Shown here piece after piece: positions 37,996-46,345 of a stretch of DNA of 62,703 nucleotides (the stretch's first letter is position 1; every line of letters begins with the position of its first letter). Where the stretch lies: NCBI GenBank assembly GCA_021324595.1, contig JAJPIV010000031.1, positions 1 to 62,703 of the forward strand, read 5' to 3'. This DNA is from Actinomycetota bacterium (GTDB lineage Bacteria > Actinomycetota > Actinomycetes > Streptosporangiales > Streptosporangiaceae). Made by a program: the position numbers and the translations under genes. Below the pieces are notes generated by a model. That model was not told the DNA's origin, searched no databases, and saw nothing but the letters and a program-made list of their open reading frames with translations.

Positions 37996-38015
37996 ACCTT
38001 CCCCCGCGAGCAGCT

Positions 38016-38043
38016 GAGGCCCCGGCCCCGCGGCCGGGGCCTC
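38016..38043. terminator. Bidirectional hairpin terminator between permease and sodX
   Basis: A perfect 12-bp stem (GAGGCCCCGGCC with GGCCGGGGCCTC) closes a CCGC loop. It starts 21 nt after the permease stop codon and its right arm runs into the stop codon of the convergent sodX gene. Confidence 0.8.
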
Positions 38044-38398
38044 ACGGCGCCCCGGGCGGGTCCGCCGCGGCCGGGACGCGCCGCCGGCCCCGGCGGTAGC
38101 GCAGCAGCACCCGGCCCACGATCAGGCCGGGCGGCACCGGCCCGAAGCGCGCGCTGTCGACCGCTCCCGCGAGGGGATTGTCCGACGCGAGCCACCAGCC
38201 GCCGGGTTCCCGCCAGGCGACGCGCTTGAGCAGGAGCAGCCGCCGGTCCCCCGGGTGCTGCGCGATCACGACCTGCCCTGGCCGCACGCCCGGCGCCCGC
38301 CGGCCGGCGCCGCGCCAGACCAGGAGCCAGTCGCCGGGCCGGAAGGCCGGCTCCATCGACCGTTCGGCCACCTCGACCCGGCAGGCCGGCCAGCGCAC
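38042..38398 (-). CDS. sodX: Nickel superoxide dismutase maturation protease (S26 type)
   Basis: 118 residues. S26 peptidase core: Ser14 (ERSMEPAFRPGDWLLV) and Lys58 (LLLLKRVAWREPGGWW) form the Ser-Lys dyad, and LASDNPLAGAVDSARFGPV is the conserved box D region. It lacks the N-terminal membrane anchor of general signal peptidases, as expected for SodX, which trims the pro-peptide of NiSOD in the cytoplasm to expose the metal-binding His. It is divergent from sodN with 81 bp between. Confidence 0.92.
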   Translation of the reverse strand: MRWPACRVEVAERSMEPAFRPGDWLLVWRGAGRRAPGVRPGQVVIAQHPGDRRLLLLKRVAWREPGGWWLASDNPLAGAVDSARFGPVPPGLIVGRVLLRYRRGRRRVPAAADPPGAP

Positions 38399-38429
38399 CG
38401 TGCCCTCCCCTCCGCCCGCCTGCGGGACG

Positions 38430-38458
38430 TTGTACTGTCAGATTCCGTATCCAATGAT
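38430..38458 (+). promoter_or_regulatory. Putative sodN promoter
   Basis: TTGTAC and AATGAT are separated by 17 bp and stand 21 bp before ATG 38480. This is a fair match to a housekeeping -35/-10 pair in a locally AT-rich stretch. No clear Nur box was identified. Confidence 0.4.
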
Positions 38459-38479
38459 CGGACACGAGGGAAGGGCATC

Positions 38480-38887
38480 ATGAGGCTGCTCGCGAAAGTC
38501 CTGGCGCCGAAGGTCACCGTCCGCGCGCACTGTGATCTGCCGTGCGGCGTCTACGACCCGGCCCAGGCGAGGATCGAGGCCGAGTCGGTCAAGGCGATCT
38601 GCGAGAAGTACCAGCAGAACTCTGACCCGGAGTTCCGCAGCCGCGCTCTGCAGATCAAGGAGGAGCGGTCAGAGCTCGTCAAGCACCACCTTTGGGTGCT
38701 GTGGACCGACTACTTCAAGCCGCCGCACTTCGAGAAGTACCCGCAGCTGCACCAGCTCTTCAACGACGCCACCAAGCTTGCCGGGGCCGCGGGCACCAAG
38801 GGCAGCACGGACGTCGCCAAGGCGGACGCCCTGCTGGCCAAGATCGACGAGATCGCGACCATCTTCTGGGAGACCAAGCAGGGCTGA
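38480..38887 (+). CDS. sodN: Nickel-dependent superoxide dismutase
   Basis: 135 residues from ATG 38480 with GGGAAGGG upstream. The nickel hook HCDLPCGVYDP is intact at residues 17-27. His17 becomes residue 1 after removal of the 16-residue leader, and Cys18 and Cys22 correspond to the Cys2/Cys6 ligands. The remainder is the four-helix bundle that assembles as a hexamer. It dismutates superoxide in the cytoplasm. Confidence 0.98.
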   Translation: MRLLAKVLAPKVTVRAHCDLPCGVYDPAQARIEAESVKAICEKYQQNSDPEFRSRALQIKEERSELVKHHLWVLWTDYFKPPHFEKYPQLHQLFNDATKLAGAAGTKGSTDVAKADALLAKIDEIATIFWETKQG

Positions 38888-39097
38888 CCGCCCTGGGCCG
38901 CGCCGCGCCAGTACGCGGCGCGATGATCATGCGGGGGATCGGCCACGCCGAGTCCCGGCCCCGCGCGACGGCCGGGCGCGCCGCTGCCAGGGCGGGCCCG
39001 GCCATGCCGCAGCGCACCCGGGAAGCGGATAGGTTTGCGGTGGGGGCCGTGGCTGCGCGCGGGCCGGAACTGGTCGTTCGTCGGAGGGGCAGACGTG

Positions 39098-39688
39098 ATG
39101 GAGGAGAGCACCACGTCGGCGGCACGTCAGGGGCGCGCCGCCGAGAACTTCGCTCCTGCCGGCCAGGAGGACGGGGGCGATCTGACCGCGCCGGGCGGCG
39201 AGCCGGGCCGCGGCGAGCCTGGCGGCCGGCGTCTGCTGCCTGGCACCGGGCGGGAGGCCGTCATGCCAGCCATGACCGCGGTGGCTGAGGCGCCGGCCGG
39301 CGGCGTCCGGGACGAGGTGGTCGTCACGCTGCCCGCCGACGGGGCCTACCTGTCGGTGCTGCGGACCGCCACGGCGGGGCTGGCCGCCCGGCTCGACTTC
39401 ACGCTCGATGAGATCGAGGACATGCGCATCGCCGTCGACGAGGCATGCGCGATGCTGCTCAGCCAGGCCATCCCGGGCAGCGGGCTGGAGTGCCGCTTCA
39501 CCCTGAGCCAGGATGCGATGACGGTCCGCGTCACGGTCCGCTGCCTGGCGCCGCGCCTGCCGGCGGGGGACACGTTCGCCTGGACCGTGCTGTCGGCCCT
39601 CGCCGGAAGCGTCGACGCCGAGGCGGGGCCCGGCGAGATGCTCACGATCGTGCTCCGCAAGAGCCGCGAAACATCGAGGTCGGTGTGA
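39098..39688 (+). CDS. Anti-sigma factor, RsbW-like serine kinase/ATP-binding domain
   Basis: 196 residues from ATG 39098; ATG 39263 would give a 141-residue protein closer to usual length. The GHKL domain shows DFTLDEIEDMRIAVDEACAML (N box) and ends EMLTIVLRK; the G boxes are weak, as in many actinobacterial RsbW relatives. It would bind and hold the sigma factor encoded next, releasing it when an unphosphorylated anti-anti-sigma factor is available. No anti-anti-sigma gene lies beside it. It overlaps the sigma gene by 4 nt (GTGA). Confidence 0.87.
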   Translation: MEESTTSAARQGRAAENFAPAGQEDGGDLTAPGGEPGRGEPGGRRLLPGTGREAVMPAMTAVAEAPAGGVRDEVVVTLPADGAYLSVLRTATAGLAARLDFTLDEIEDMRIAVDEACAMLLSQAIPGSGLECRFTLSQDAMTVRVTVRCLAPRLPAGDTFAWTVLSALAGSVDAEAGPGEMLTIVLRKSRETSRSV

Positions 39689-40620
39689 CGGGGGAAGCTG
39701 AGGTCGCCTTGACCGAGGAGTTCGAGACCATGACGGCCGATCCTGCCGGGGACACCGCCGACGCCGACGACGTCATGGCGGTGGCCGGGTTCATCGCCGA
39801 TGAGGTCGAGGCCGAGGATGCCGCCGAGCAGATCTCCGGTGCGATCAGGGTCCAGCACGCGGTCCGGGACCGGGGCCATGCCCGCGAGCTCTTCGCGCTG
39901 CTCTCCAAGCTGCCCGAGGGGGATCCGGAGCGCCTGCGGATCCGCAGCGAGCTCGTCGAGCTGCACCTTCCGCTGGTCGAGTACCTGGCGAGGCGGTTCC
40001 GCAACCGCGGGGAGTGGCTCGATGACCTCACCCAGGTGGCCACGATCGGGCTGATCAAGTCCATCGACCGGTTTGACCTGAGCCGCGGCGTCGAGTTCTC
40101 CACCTATGCCACGCCGACGATCGTCGGCGAGATCAAGCGGCACTTCAGGGACAAGGGATGGGCAGTCCGCGTGCCGCGCAGGCTGCAAGAGCTGAAGCTG
40201 GCCCTCACCAAGGCCATCAGCGACCTGGCGCAGCGGCTCGGCCGGGCGCCGACTGTGGCCGAGCTGGCCGACCACCTCGGGATGAGCGAGGAGGAGGTGC
40301 TCGAGGGCCTGGAGTCGGCGAACGCCTACTCCACGGTATCGCTCGACGCGCCGGACTCTGGCGACGACGACGCGCCGGCCGTCGCCGAGTCCCTGGGCAT
40401 GGTCGACGAGGCGCTCGAAGGCGTCGAGTACCGCGAGTCGCTCAAGCCGCTCCTGGAGCGGCTGCCGCCGCGTGAGAAGCGGATCCTGCTGCTGCGCTTC
40501 TTCGGCAACATGACCCAGTCGCAGATCGCGACCGAGCTGGGAATATCGCAGATGCACGTCTCCCGGCTCCTCGCGCGCACCCTCGCGCAGCTGCGCGAGG
40601 GCCTGACCAGGGAGGACTGA
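39685..40620 (+). CDS. SigB/SigF-family RNA polymerase sigma factor
   Basis: 311 residues from GTG 39685. Region 2 (LVEYLARRFRNRGEWLDDLT, IKSIDRFDLSRGVEFSTYAT), region 3 (RVPRRLQELKLALTKAISDL) and region 4 (LPPREKRILLLRFFGNMTQS, IGISQ-like GISQMHVSRLLARTL) are all intact, as in SigF/SigB group 3 sigma factors controlling general stress or sporulation. An N-terminal acidic extension of about 55 residues precedes region 2. Coupling to the RsbW-like gene indicates a partner-switching module. Confidence 0.95.
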   Translation: MTGEAEVALTEEFETMTADPAGDTADADDVMAVAGFIADEVEAEDAAEQISGAIRVQHAVRDRGHARELFALLSKLPEGDPERLRIRSELVELHLPLVEYLARRFRNRGEWLDDLTQVATIGLIKSIDRFDLSRGVEFSTYATPTIVGEIKRHFRDKGWAVRVPRRLQELKLALTKAISDLAQRLGRAPTVAELADHLGMSEEEVLEGLESANAYSTVSLDAPDSGDDDAPAVAESLGMVDEALEGVEYRESLKPLLERLPPREKRILLLRFFGNMTQSQIATELGISQMHVSRLLARTLAQLREGLTRED

Positions 40621-40635
40621 CGGCGGAGCCGGAGG

Positions 40636-41016
40636 TCAGCGTGGCTCGCCCGGCCGCGCCGCCGGGAAGGTGAGGGCGCGGAAGCTGCCCGGGGCCAGCA
40701 GCAGCGCGAATCCGGCGCCGGCCAGGACCAGGGCGGGCACGCCCCAGTCCCAGCGGCCGCCCTGTACCAGGTACACCCCGACGATGCCGGTGAACAGCTG
40801 GGTGAGCAAGGCGGGCGTGCGGCTCCACCGCCGCAGCCTGACCAAGCCGGCCACCACGAGCCCGAGCACGGCGGCGGTCGCGACGCCGATCACGGTGATG
40901 GCGATGCCGCTTGAGACCTGGTAGGACTTGCCCTGCGCCGCCGCCAGGCCAGCGAGGATCGCGGCGGCCAGGATCCCGGCCGCCTGGGCGCCTTCCACCG
41001 CGGCGGCGAGCACCAC
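40636..41016 (-). CDS. Small integral membrane protein, function unknown
   Basis: About 126 residues with four predicted membrane helices (VVLAAAVEGAQAAGILAAAI, ITVIGVATAAVLGLVVAGLV, LLTQLFTGIVGVYLVQ, PALVLAGAGFALLLAP). The start is uncertain: GTG 41016 or 41013 puts the first helix at the N-terminus; longer frames run into the neighbouring promoter. The layout resembles small actinobacterial membrane proteins of unknown role. Confidence 0.75.
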   Translation of the reverse strand: MVLAAAVEGAQAAGILAAAILAGLAAAQGKSYQVSSGIAITVIGVATAAVLGLVVAGLVRLRRWSRTPALLTQLFTGIVGVYLVQGGRWDWGVPALVLAGAGFALLLAPGSFRALTFPAARPGEPR

Positions 41017-41057
41017 GGTCAGCGGCCGTCGCGCGGGATCACCGTCGGCCGCGACGT

Positions 41058-41063
41058 TAGCCT
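41058..41063 (+). promoter_or_regulatory. Leaderless-type -10 box of the lipid kinase gene
   Basis: TAGCCT ends exactly 7 nt before GTG 41070, which supports that GTG as the start. Confidence 0.5.
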
Positions 41064-41069
41064 GAGCGC

Positions 41070-42014
41070 GTGCGCGCGCTCCTGATCGTGAACCCACGTG
41101 CCACCTCCACGACACGGCTGCGCAGGGACGTGATCGCCTCCGCCCTGGCGTCGGCTCTGCGACTGGATGTCGTCCACACACGGTACCGGGGGCACGCGGC
41201 TGCCCTGGCGGCACGTGCCCGCGAGGAGGGGCTCGGCCTGGTGCTCACGCTGGGCGGCGACGGGACCGTCAACGAGGTCGTCAACGGCATCCTGGGCGAC
41301 GCGGACGGGCAGCACGCGCCGGACCCCCGTGCGGTGCCCGCGCTCGCGGCGCTGCCCGGCGGGAGCGCCAACGTCTTCACCCGCGCGCTCGGCCTGCCGC
41401 GGGATCCGGTGGACGCCGCAGGGCAGATCCTCCGCGCCCTCGCCGAGCACCGGGAGCGCACGATCGGCCTGGGCCTTGCGGACGGCCGGTTCTTCACGTT
41501 CAACTCCGGCCTCGGCTTCGATGCGGAGGTGGTCCGCGCGGTGCAGGGCCTGCGCGCGCATGGCCGCCCGGCCACGCCAGCTCTCTACGTCAGGCTGGCG
41601 CTGCGGCAGTTCTACCGCCAGACCGACCGCAGGCACCCGTCCATCTGGGTCGAGCCGGCCGACGGCAGGCCGCTCGGCCCGTTCTTCCTGTGCATCGTCT
41701 CCAACACCGCACCCTGGACCTACCTGGGCAACCGCGAGGTGCACGCCAACCCCCGCGCGAGCTTCGACACCGGCCTGGACGCCCTCGCCCTGCGGCGGCT
41801 GTCGTCCCTGGCGACATTCCGCGTCGTCGGCCAGATGCTTGCCACCCATGCCGAGCCGCTGCGCGGCAGGCATGTCCTCTCCCTGCACGACCAGGCGCGG
41901 ATCACCGTACGATCGGCGCGGCCGGCGGCCTTTCAGATCGACGGCGAGTACGTCGGGGAGCGCGAAACAGTGGCGTTCCGCTCGGTTCCCGGCGCGCTGC
42001 GCGTCATCGCGTGA
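41070..42014 (+). CDS. Diacylglycerol kinase-family lipid kinase
   Basis: 314 residues. Catalytic-domain signatures are VNPRATS, VLTLGGDGTVNEVVNG (GGDGT at residues 62-66) and LPGGSANVFTRALGLP; the C-terminal beta-sandwich ends FQIDGEYVGERETVAF. Enzymes of this family phosphorylate diacylglycerol or related lipids and recycle them into phospholipid synthesis; substrate choice cannot be read here. Confidence 0.93.
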   Translation: MRALLIVNPRATSTTRLRRDVIASALASALRLDVVHTRYRGHAAALAARAREEGLGLVLTLGGDGTVNEVVNGILGDADGQHAPDPRAVPALAALPGGSANVFTRALGLPRDPVDAAGQILRALAEHRERTIGLGLADGRFFTFNSGLGFDAEVVRAVQGLRAHGRPATPALYVRLALRQFYRQTDRRHPSIWVEPADGRPLGPFFLCIVSNTAPWTYLGNREVHANPRASFDTGLDALALRRLSSLATFRVVGQMLATHAEPLRGRHVLSLHDQARITVRSARPAAFQIDGEYVGERETVAFRSVPGALRVIA

Positions 42015-42439
42015 GCCCGCCCGCGGCTCGCCCGGGCATGGCTGGCCGGCGCGCGCCCCGCAGGCCGGCGAGGGCGGCCTGGCCGGCCCGGCGCTCCCGC
42101 TATGTGACTAATCTGACACTGAAATCCTGCCTAACCTTTGCCCTAGGGTCTTGCGTTTGATCGCTGAACTTGGGAGGGTTGTAACGCTCCTGGCGAGAGG
42201 CGGGCACGCGCGCCCCGAGCCGGGCGGGCGATGCCTGCGCGGGCGATGTCCACGGGGGCGTGGTCTGGTGATCTTCTGGGAGCCGGAACGGGATTGCTGA
42301 CCCGTACCGACGCGAACTGACACCCGGGTCGCAGGGCGGCCCGGGCATACGGAACAGCTAGTGAATTCGTTCACAAGCATGACGGAGGGGACGGGCCTGG
42401 GCGCCGGGCCCGTCGGGGCCTCACGGAGGAGTGGGCAGC
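42015..42439 (+). other. Long whiB1 upstream region
   Basis: This 425-bp stretch holds no convincing coding frame. It is less GC-rich around 42100-42180. It contains a CRP-type palindrome at 42360 and a GGAGGA ribosome binding site at 42426. The region is probably a regulated promoter and leader for whiB1; a precise -10/-35 pair could not be fixed by eye. Confidence 0.6.
42360..42375 (+). promoter_or_regulatory. CRP/Cmr-type operator upstream of whiB1
   Basis: AGTGAATTCGTTCACA contains the perfect GTGA-N6-TCAC core of CRP-family sites and ends 64 nt before the whiB1 ATG. In Mycobacterium tuberculosis whiB1 is controlled by the cAMP receptor protein, so the position is biologically plausible. 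Confidence 0.6.
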
Positions 42440-42688
42440 ATGGACTGGCGTAACCACGCCGCCTGTCGAGACGTAGATCCGGAGCTGTTCTTCCCGATCG
42501 GCAACACTGGTCCGGCGCTGCTCCAGATAGCCGAGGCGAAGCGGGTCTGCGCCCGCTGCCCGGTCGCCGAGGCATGCCTGCGGTGGGCGCTGGAGAGCGG
42601 CCAGGACTCCGGCGTCTGGGGCGGGCTCAGCGAGGATGAGCGCCGGGCGCTCAAGCGGCGGGGCGCCCGCGTGGGAGCCAGCGCCTGA
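42440..42688 (+). CDS. whiB1: WhiB1-like [4Fe-4S] transcriptional regulator
   Basis: 82 residues from ATG 42440 (GGAGGA 8 nt upstream). Cluster ligands Cys9, Cys37, Cys40 and Cys46 (VCARCPVAEAC) sit at the same positions as in mycobacterial WhiB1, followed by the DSGVWGG turn and the basic ERRALKRR DNA-binding end. The orthologue is an NO-sensitive, sigma-A-interacting essential regulator (WblE in Streptomyces). The convergent pdtaS neighbour matches the mycobacterial arrangement. Confidence 0.95.
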   Translation: MDWRNHAACRDVDPELFFPIGNTGPALLQIAEAKRVCARCPVAEACLRWALESGQDSGVWGGLSEDERRALKRRGARVGASA

Positions 42689-42709
42689 GCGCCCGGGCCC
42701 GGCTCAGGC
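42683..42709. terminator. Bidirectional hairpin between whiB1 and pdtaS
   Basis: An 8-bp stem (GCCTGAGC with GCTCAGGC) around an 11-nt GC loop spans the stop codons of both convergent genes. Confidence 0.6.
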
Positions 42710-44188
42710 CGCCTGGCCGGCCGCGGGCAGCGGGAGGTCGATCCGGACCTGGGCCCCGCCGCCACGGGCCGCGGCGATCGCCAGCGTCCCCCCGAGCTCG
42801 CCGACCACGAGCGTCCGGACGATCTGCAGGCCGAGGTTGCCGGCGGAGTCCAGGTCGAACCCCTCGGGGAACCCCCCTCCGTTGTCGGCCACCGTCACCG
42901 TGAGCCGGCCATCGCGCCTGCTCGCCGCCAGCTCAAGCGTGCCGGTCGCCGGCGCCCCGGGTCTCGACAGGCCATGCTGGACCGCGTTGTGCAGCAGCTC
43001 GGTCAGCACGAGCGCGAGCGGCGTGGCGACCGAGGCCGGGAGCTGGCCGAAGCGGCCGTTGAGCACCGGCGTGATCCTCGCCTCCGGAGCGGAGAGCTCT
43101 CCGGCCATCATGGCGATCCGCCGGGCGACGTCGTCGAAGCCGACCTCCTCGCCGCTGGCGTGCGAGAGGGTCTCGTGGACGAGGGCGATCGACCCGACGC
43201 GGCGGACGGCCTCGGCGAGCGCGGCGGCGGCCTCAGGCGCCCGGGTCCGCCGTGCCTGCAGGCGGAGCAGCGCTGCGACCGTCTGCAGGTTGTTCTTGAC
43301 CCGGTGGTGGATCTCCCGGATCGTCGCATCCTTGGTGACCAGCTCGCGCTCCCGGTGCCGCAGCTCGGTGACGTCCCTGACCAGGATCAGCGCGCCGGCC
43401 GAGGCGCCGTCCACGACCAGGGGGATCGTCCGCATCTGGACGACCGACCCGTTCGCTTCCATCTCGACCTCCAGGTGCGCCCGTCCGCTGGCCGCGAGCA
43501 CCAGCGAGTCGTCGCGCGGGCGGGTGCTCGCGCACAGCCGCGCGGTGAGCGGGCCAAGCTCGCGCCCGGTCAGGTCGGCCGTGAGGCCGAGCCTGCGGTA
43601 CGCCGACAGCGCGTTCGGGCTGGCGTAGCTCACCTTGCCGGCCCGGCTGAGCCGCAGCATCCCGTCCACCACCCGCGGTGACTGCACGCGGGCCGGCGAG
43701 CTCGCCGGGCACGGGAAGAGCCCGGCCGCGATCATCTGGGCGAGGGCGTCCGCTGCCCGCAGGTACGCCAGGTCCATCCGGCTCGGCGTGCGAGCGGGCT
43801 CCAGGCTCGTCGAGCGCTCGATCACGGCGATCACCCGGCCATCCCGGCTGACCGGGATCGTCTCGTGGCGCACCGGCAGGCCGCGCCGCCACTCCGGGTC
43901 ACCCTCACGGCAGATCCGGCACTCCCGCCGCGCCTCGACGAGCAGCGGCTTGCCGCGGGCCGACCGGACGCTCCCGACCATGTCCTCCGGGTAGGCCGTC
44001 GGCCCCGTGGTCGGCCGGACCTGGGCGAGCGCGATCCAGGAGTGGTCGCCCGGCAGCGGCGCCCACAGCGTCAGGTCCGCGAAGGACAGGTCCGCCAGGA
44101 TCTCCCAGTCGGATACCAGGGCGTGCAGCCAGTCCAGGTCCGCGGCGGCGATCTGTGCCCTGCGGGCCAGGTCGTTCAGGGTGGGCAC
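42704..44188 (-). CDS. pdtaS: PdtaS-type cytosolic sensor histidine kinase
   Basis: 494 residues. An N-terminal GAF-like sensor contains CRICREGDPEWRR, then a PAS-like region, then a HisKA_2 dimerisation domain with the phospho-accepting His in REIHHRVKNNLQTVAALLRL, and an HWE/HisKA_2-type ATPase (LVLTELLHNAVQHGL, VADNGGGFPEGF, LGLQIVRTLV). In mycobacteria PdtaS phosphorylates the ANTAR-domain RNA-binding regulator PdtaR; pdtaR is not next to it here. No membrane segment is seen, so it is soluble. Confidence 0.93.
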   Translation of the reverse strand: MPTLNDLARRAQIAAADLDWLHALVSDWEILADLSFADLTLWAPLPGDHSWIALAQVRPTTGPTAYPEDMVGSVRSARGKPLLVEARRECRICREGDPEWRRGLPVRHETIPVSRDGRVIAVIERSTSLEPARTPSRMDLAYLRAADALAQMIAAGLFPCPASSPARVQSPRVVDGMLRLSRAGKVSYASPNALSAYRRLGLTADLTGRELGPLTARLCASTRPRDDSLVLAASGRAHLEVEMEANGSVVQMRTIPLVVDGASAGALILVRDVTELRHRERELVTKDATIREIHHRVKNNLQTVAALLRLQARRTRAPEAAAALAEAVRRVGSIALVHETLSHASGEEVGFDDVARRIAMMAGELSAPEARITPVLNGRFGQLPASVATPLALVLTELLHNAVQHGLSRPGAPATGTLELAASRRDGRLTVTVADNGGGFPEGFDLDSAGNLGLQIVRTLVVGELGGTLAIAAARGGGAQVRIDLPLPAAGQAA

Positions 44189-44253
44189 CCAGCCATCATC
44201 GCACCGAGCCGCTGGTGCCCGGGCCGGGCGGGACCGGGCCGCGCCGGTGCTGG

Positions 44254-44259
44254 TACCGT
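44254..44259 (+). promoter_or_regulatory. Leaderless-type -10 box of the ThDP enzyme gene
   Basis: TACCGT ends exactly 7 nt before ATG 44266. Confidence 0.5.
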
Positions 44260-44265
44260 CACGCC

Positions 44266-46002
44266 ATGGCCGAGAACCCCCAGGCGGCCGCGCGCCACGG
44301 CGGCGCCCAGGCGGTGGCCTCCGCCCGCGCCCATGGCGTGCGGGCCATGTTCACGCTCTCCGGCGGTCATGTCTTCCCGGTCTACGACGGCGCGGTCAGG
44401 GCCGATCCGCCGATGCCGATCATCGACGTGCGCCACGAGCAGACCGCTGTCTTCGCCGCGGAGGCGACCGCCCGGCTGACCAGGACGCCGGGCTTCGCCG
44501 TGCTGACCGCCGGGCCCGGGGTGACCAACGGCGTCAGCGCGATCACCACGGCGTTCTTCAACGGATCCGCCCTGGTGGTGCTGGGCGGCCGGGCCCCGGA
44601 CCACCGCTGGGGCTCGGGCAGCCTGCAGGAGCTCGACCACCCGGCGCTGCTCCGGCCGGTCACCAAGCGCGCCTGGACCGAGCACCGCTCCGCGGCGGTC
44701 GGCCGCGCCGTGCACGAGGCGTTCACCCTGGCGAGCTCCCGCCACCGGGGGCCGGTCTTCCTCGATGTCAGCCTGGAGGCGCTGTTCGGAGCCCCGGAGG
44801 CTGCGCCCGAGCCGGCCCTGGCGGACCAGGAGGGCCAGGCCGCCGGCAGGCCTGCCGCCGCCGGCGGCGCGCCCGGCGCCACCGAATCCGCGCCAGCCGA
44901 CGACGCACCGGACCCGGGCGACGTCGCCGCGATCGTCTCGCTGCTCGCCGGCGCCGCCCGGCCGGTGCTCGTGCTCGGCTCGGATGTCTGGCTGGACGGG
45001 GCGGCCGCCGAGGCCCGCGCCGCCGCCGAGGAGCTCAGCCTCCCGGTGGTCGCCAACGGCCAGGGACGCGGCATCCTGCCCGCCGGGCACGAGCTCCTGG
45101 TCACCCGCGCACGGTCGGCCGCCTTCGCGGACGCCGACCTGGTGATCGTCGCCGGCACCCCGCTCGACTTCCGGCTCGGCTACGGCGAGTACGGCGGCAG
45201 GAACGGCGCGCCGCCCGCGCGCGTGGTTCACGTCGCCGATTCGCCCGGCCAGATCGCCGGCCACCGGGCCCTGGCCGCAAGCGCCGCCGGCGACCTGGCG
45301 GCGTTCTTCACCGAGCTGGCCAGCGCCGCGCAGCGGGCCGGCCTGCGGCGGCCGTGGACCGCCGACTGGCTGCCCGCGCTGGCCCGGGCGCGGCGCACGG
45401 CCGAGGAGGCCGACGCGGAGCTGCTGCGCAGCGGCGCGTACCCGATCCACCCGATGCGGATCTACGGGGAACTGGCCCCGGTGCTCGAACCCGACGCGGT
45501 GGTGATCGGCGACGGCGGGGACTTCGTCAGCTACGCGGGCAGGCACATCGAGCCGCGGCAGCCGGGCGGCTGGCTGGATCCCGGCCCCTACGGCTGCCTG
45601 GGCACGGGCCTGGGCTACGCGATCGCCGCCCGGCTCGCGCGCCCGTTGGCGCAGGTGGTGCTGCTGCTCGGCGACGGCGCCGCCGGCTTTTCGCTGATGG
45701 ATGCCGACACCCTCGTGCGCCACCGCCTGCCGGTGGTGATGATCTGCGGGAACAACGGCATCTGGGGGCTGGAGAAGCACCCGATGCGGGCGCTCTACGG
45801 CTACGATGTGGCCGCCGACCTGCAGCCCCAGTGCCGCTACGACCAGGTGGTCGCCGCGCTCGGCGGCGCGGGCGAGCTGGTGACCAGGCCGGAGGAGATA
45901 GGTCCGGCCCTGCGCCGCGCGTTCGCCTCGGGTGTGCCGTACCTGGTGAACGTGGCGACCGACCCCGGCGTCGCCTACCCCAGGTCCACCACCGGCGTGT
46001 AA
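44266..46002 (+). CDS. Thiamine diphosphate-dependent enzyme, acetolactate synthase-like
   Basis: 578 residues. The N-terminal Pyr domain has the catalytic Glu in VRHEQTAVFAAEA and TAGPGVTNGVSAI; the central domain binds the nucleotide-like part; the C-terminal PP domain has LGDGAAGFSLMDADTLVRH ending GNNGIW, the GDG...NN Mg-ThDP motif. Similar proteins are annotated as acetolactate synthase large subunit (IlvG/IlvX) or oxalyl-CoA decarboxylase-like. No regulatory small subunit is adjacent, so biosynthetic acetolactate synthase is not certain. A 30-residue Ala/Gly-rich insert lies near residue 180. Confidence 0.85.
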   Translation: MAENPQAAARHGGAQAVASARAHGVRAMFTLSGGHVFPVYDGAVRADPPMPIIDVRHEQTAVFAAEATARLTRTPGFAVLTAGPGVTNGVSAITTAFFNGSALVVLGGRAPDHRWGSGSLQELDHPALLRPVTKRAWTEHRSAAVGRAVHEAFTLASSRHRGPVFLDVSLEALFGAPEAAPEPALADQEGQAAGRPAAAGGAPGATESAPADDAPDPGDVAAIVSLLAGAARPVLVLGSDVWLDGAAAEARAAAEELSLPVVANGQGRGILPAGHELLVTRARSAAFADADLVIVAGTPLDFRLGYGEYGGRNGAPPARVVHVADSPGQIAGHRALAASAAGDLAAFFTELASAAQRAGLRRPWTADWLPALARARRTAEEADAELLRSGAYPIHPMRIYGELAPVLEPDAVVIGDGGDFVSYAGRHIEPRQPGGWLDPGPYGCLGTGLGYAIAARLARPLAQVVLLLGDGAAGFSLMDADTLVRHRLPVVMICGNNGIWGLEKHPMRALYGYDVAADLQPQCRYDQVVAALGGAGELVTRPEEIGPALRRAFASGVPYLVNVATDPGVAYPRSTTGV

Positions 46003-46051
46003 CCGGGCCTGGCCCGGGCCACCCGCCCGCCGGGGAGGAGGCGCCGGCCAG

Positions 46052-46082
46052 GGGGCGGGCGCTGCCGGCGAGCGCCCGCCCC
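46052..46082. terminator. Bidirectional hairpin between the ThDP enzyme and the biotinyl carrier
   Basis: A perfect 12-bp stem (GGGGCGGGCGCT with AGCGCCCGCCCC) closes a 7-nt loop, ending 2 nt before the stop codon of the convergent gene. Confidence 0.8.
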
Positions 46083-46084
46083 GC

Positions 46085-46297
46085 TCACTCGATCACGGCG
46101 ATTAGGTCACCCTCCTGCACCACGTCGCCCTCCGCGACGGCGAGCCTGGTCAGCGTCCCGGCGCACTCGGCCACCACGGGGATCTCCATCTTCATCGACT
46201 CGAGGACGACCAGCGTGTCCCCGTCGGCAACGGCGCCGCCCTCTGCGGCGACCACCTTCCACACGTTCGCCATCAGCTCCGCGCGGATTTCCGCCAC
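46085..46297 (-). CDS. Biotinylated carrier protein (TB7.3-like, single biotinyl domain)
   Basis: 70 residues from GTG 46297, which has GGGAGG 5 nt upstream (GTG 46303 sits too close to it). The protein is only a biotinyl/lipoyl domain: the biotin-accepting Lys is in LESMKMEIP, and flanking strands match biotin carboxyl carrier protein. In mycobacteria the equivalent TB7.3 lies beside pdtaS. It presumably accepts carboxyl groups from a biotin carboxylase such as the one encoded next; its carboxyltransferase partner is unknown. Confidence 0.92.
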   Translation of the reverse strand: MAEIRAELMANVWKVVAAEGGAVADGDTLVVLESMKMEIPVVAECAGTLTRLAVAEGDVVQEGDLIAVIE

Positions 46298-46345
46298 GCG
46301 CACCTCCCGGTTCCCAGGTCCGCCGATTTGTGGTCGCTCCCGCGG

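Noticed and set aside
42103-42118. Second CRP-like site GTGACTAATCTGACAC near the lipid kinase end
   Set aside because: The right half is TGAC instead of TCAC, so the palindrome is broken; one good site at 42360 is better supported.
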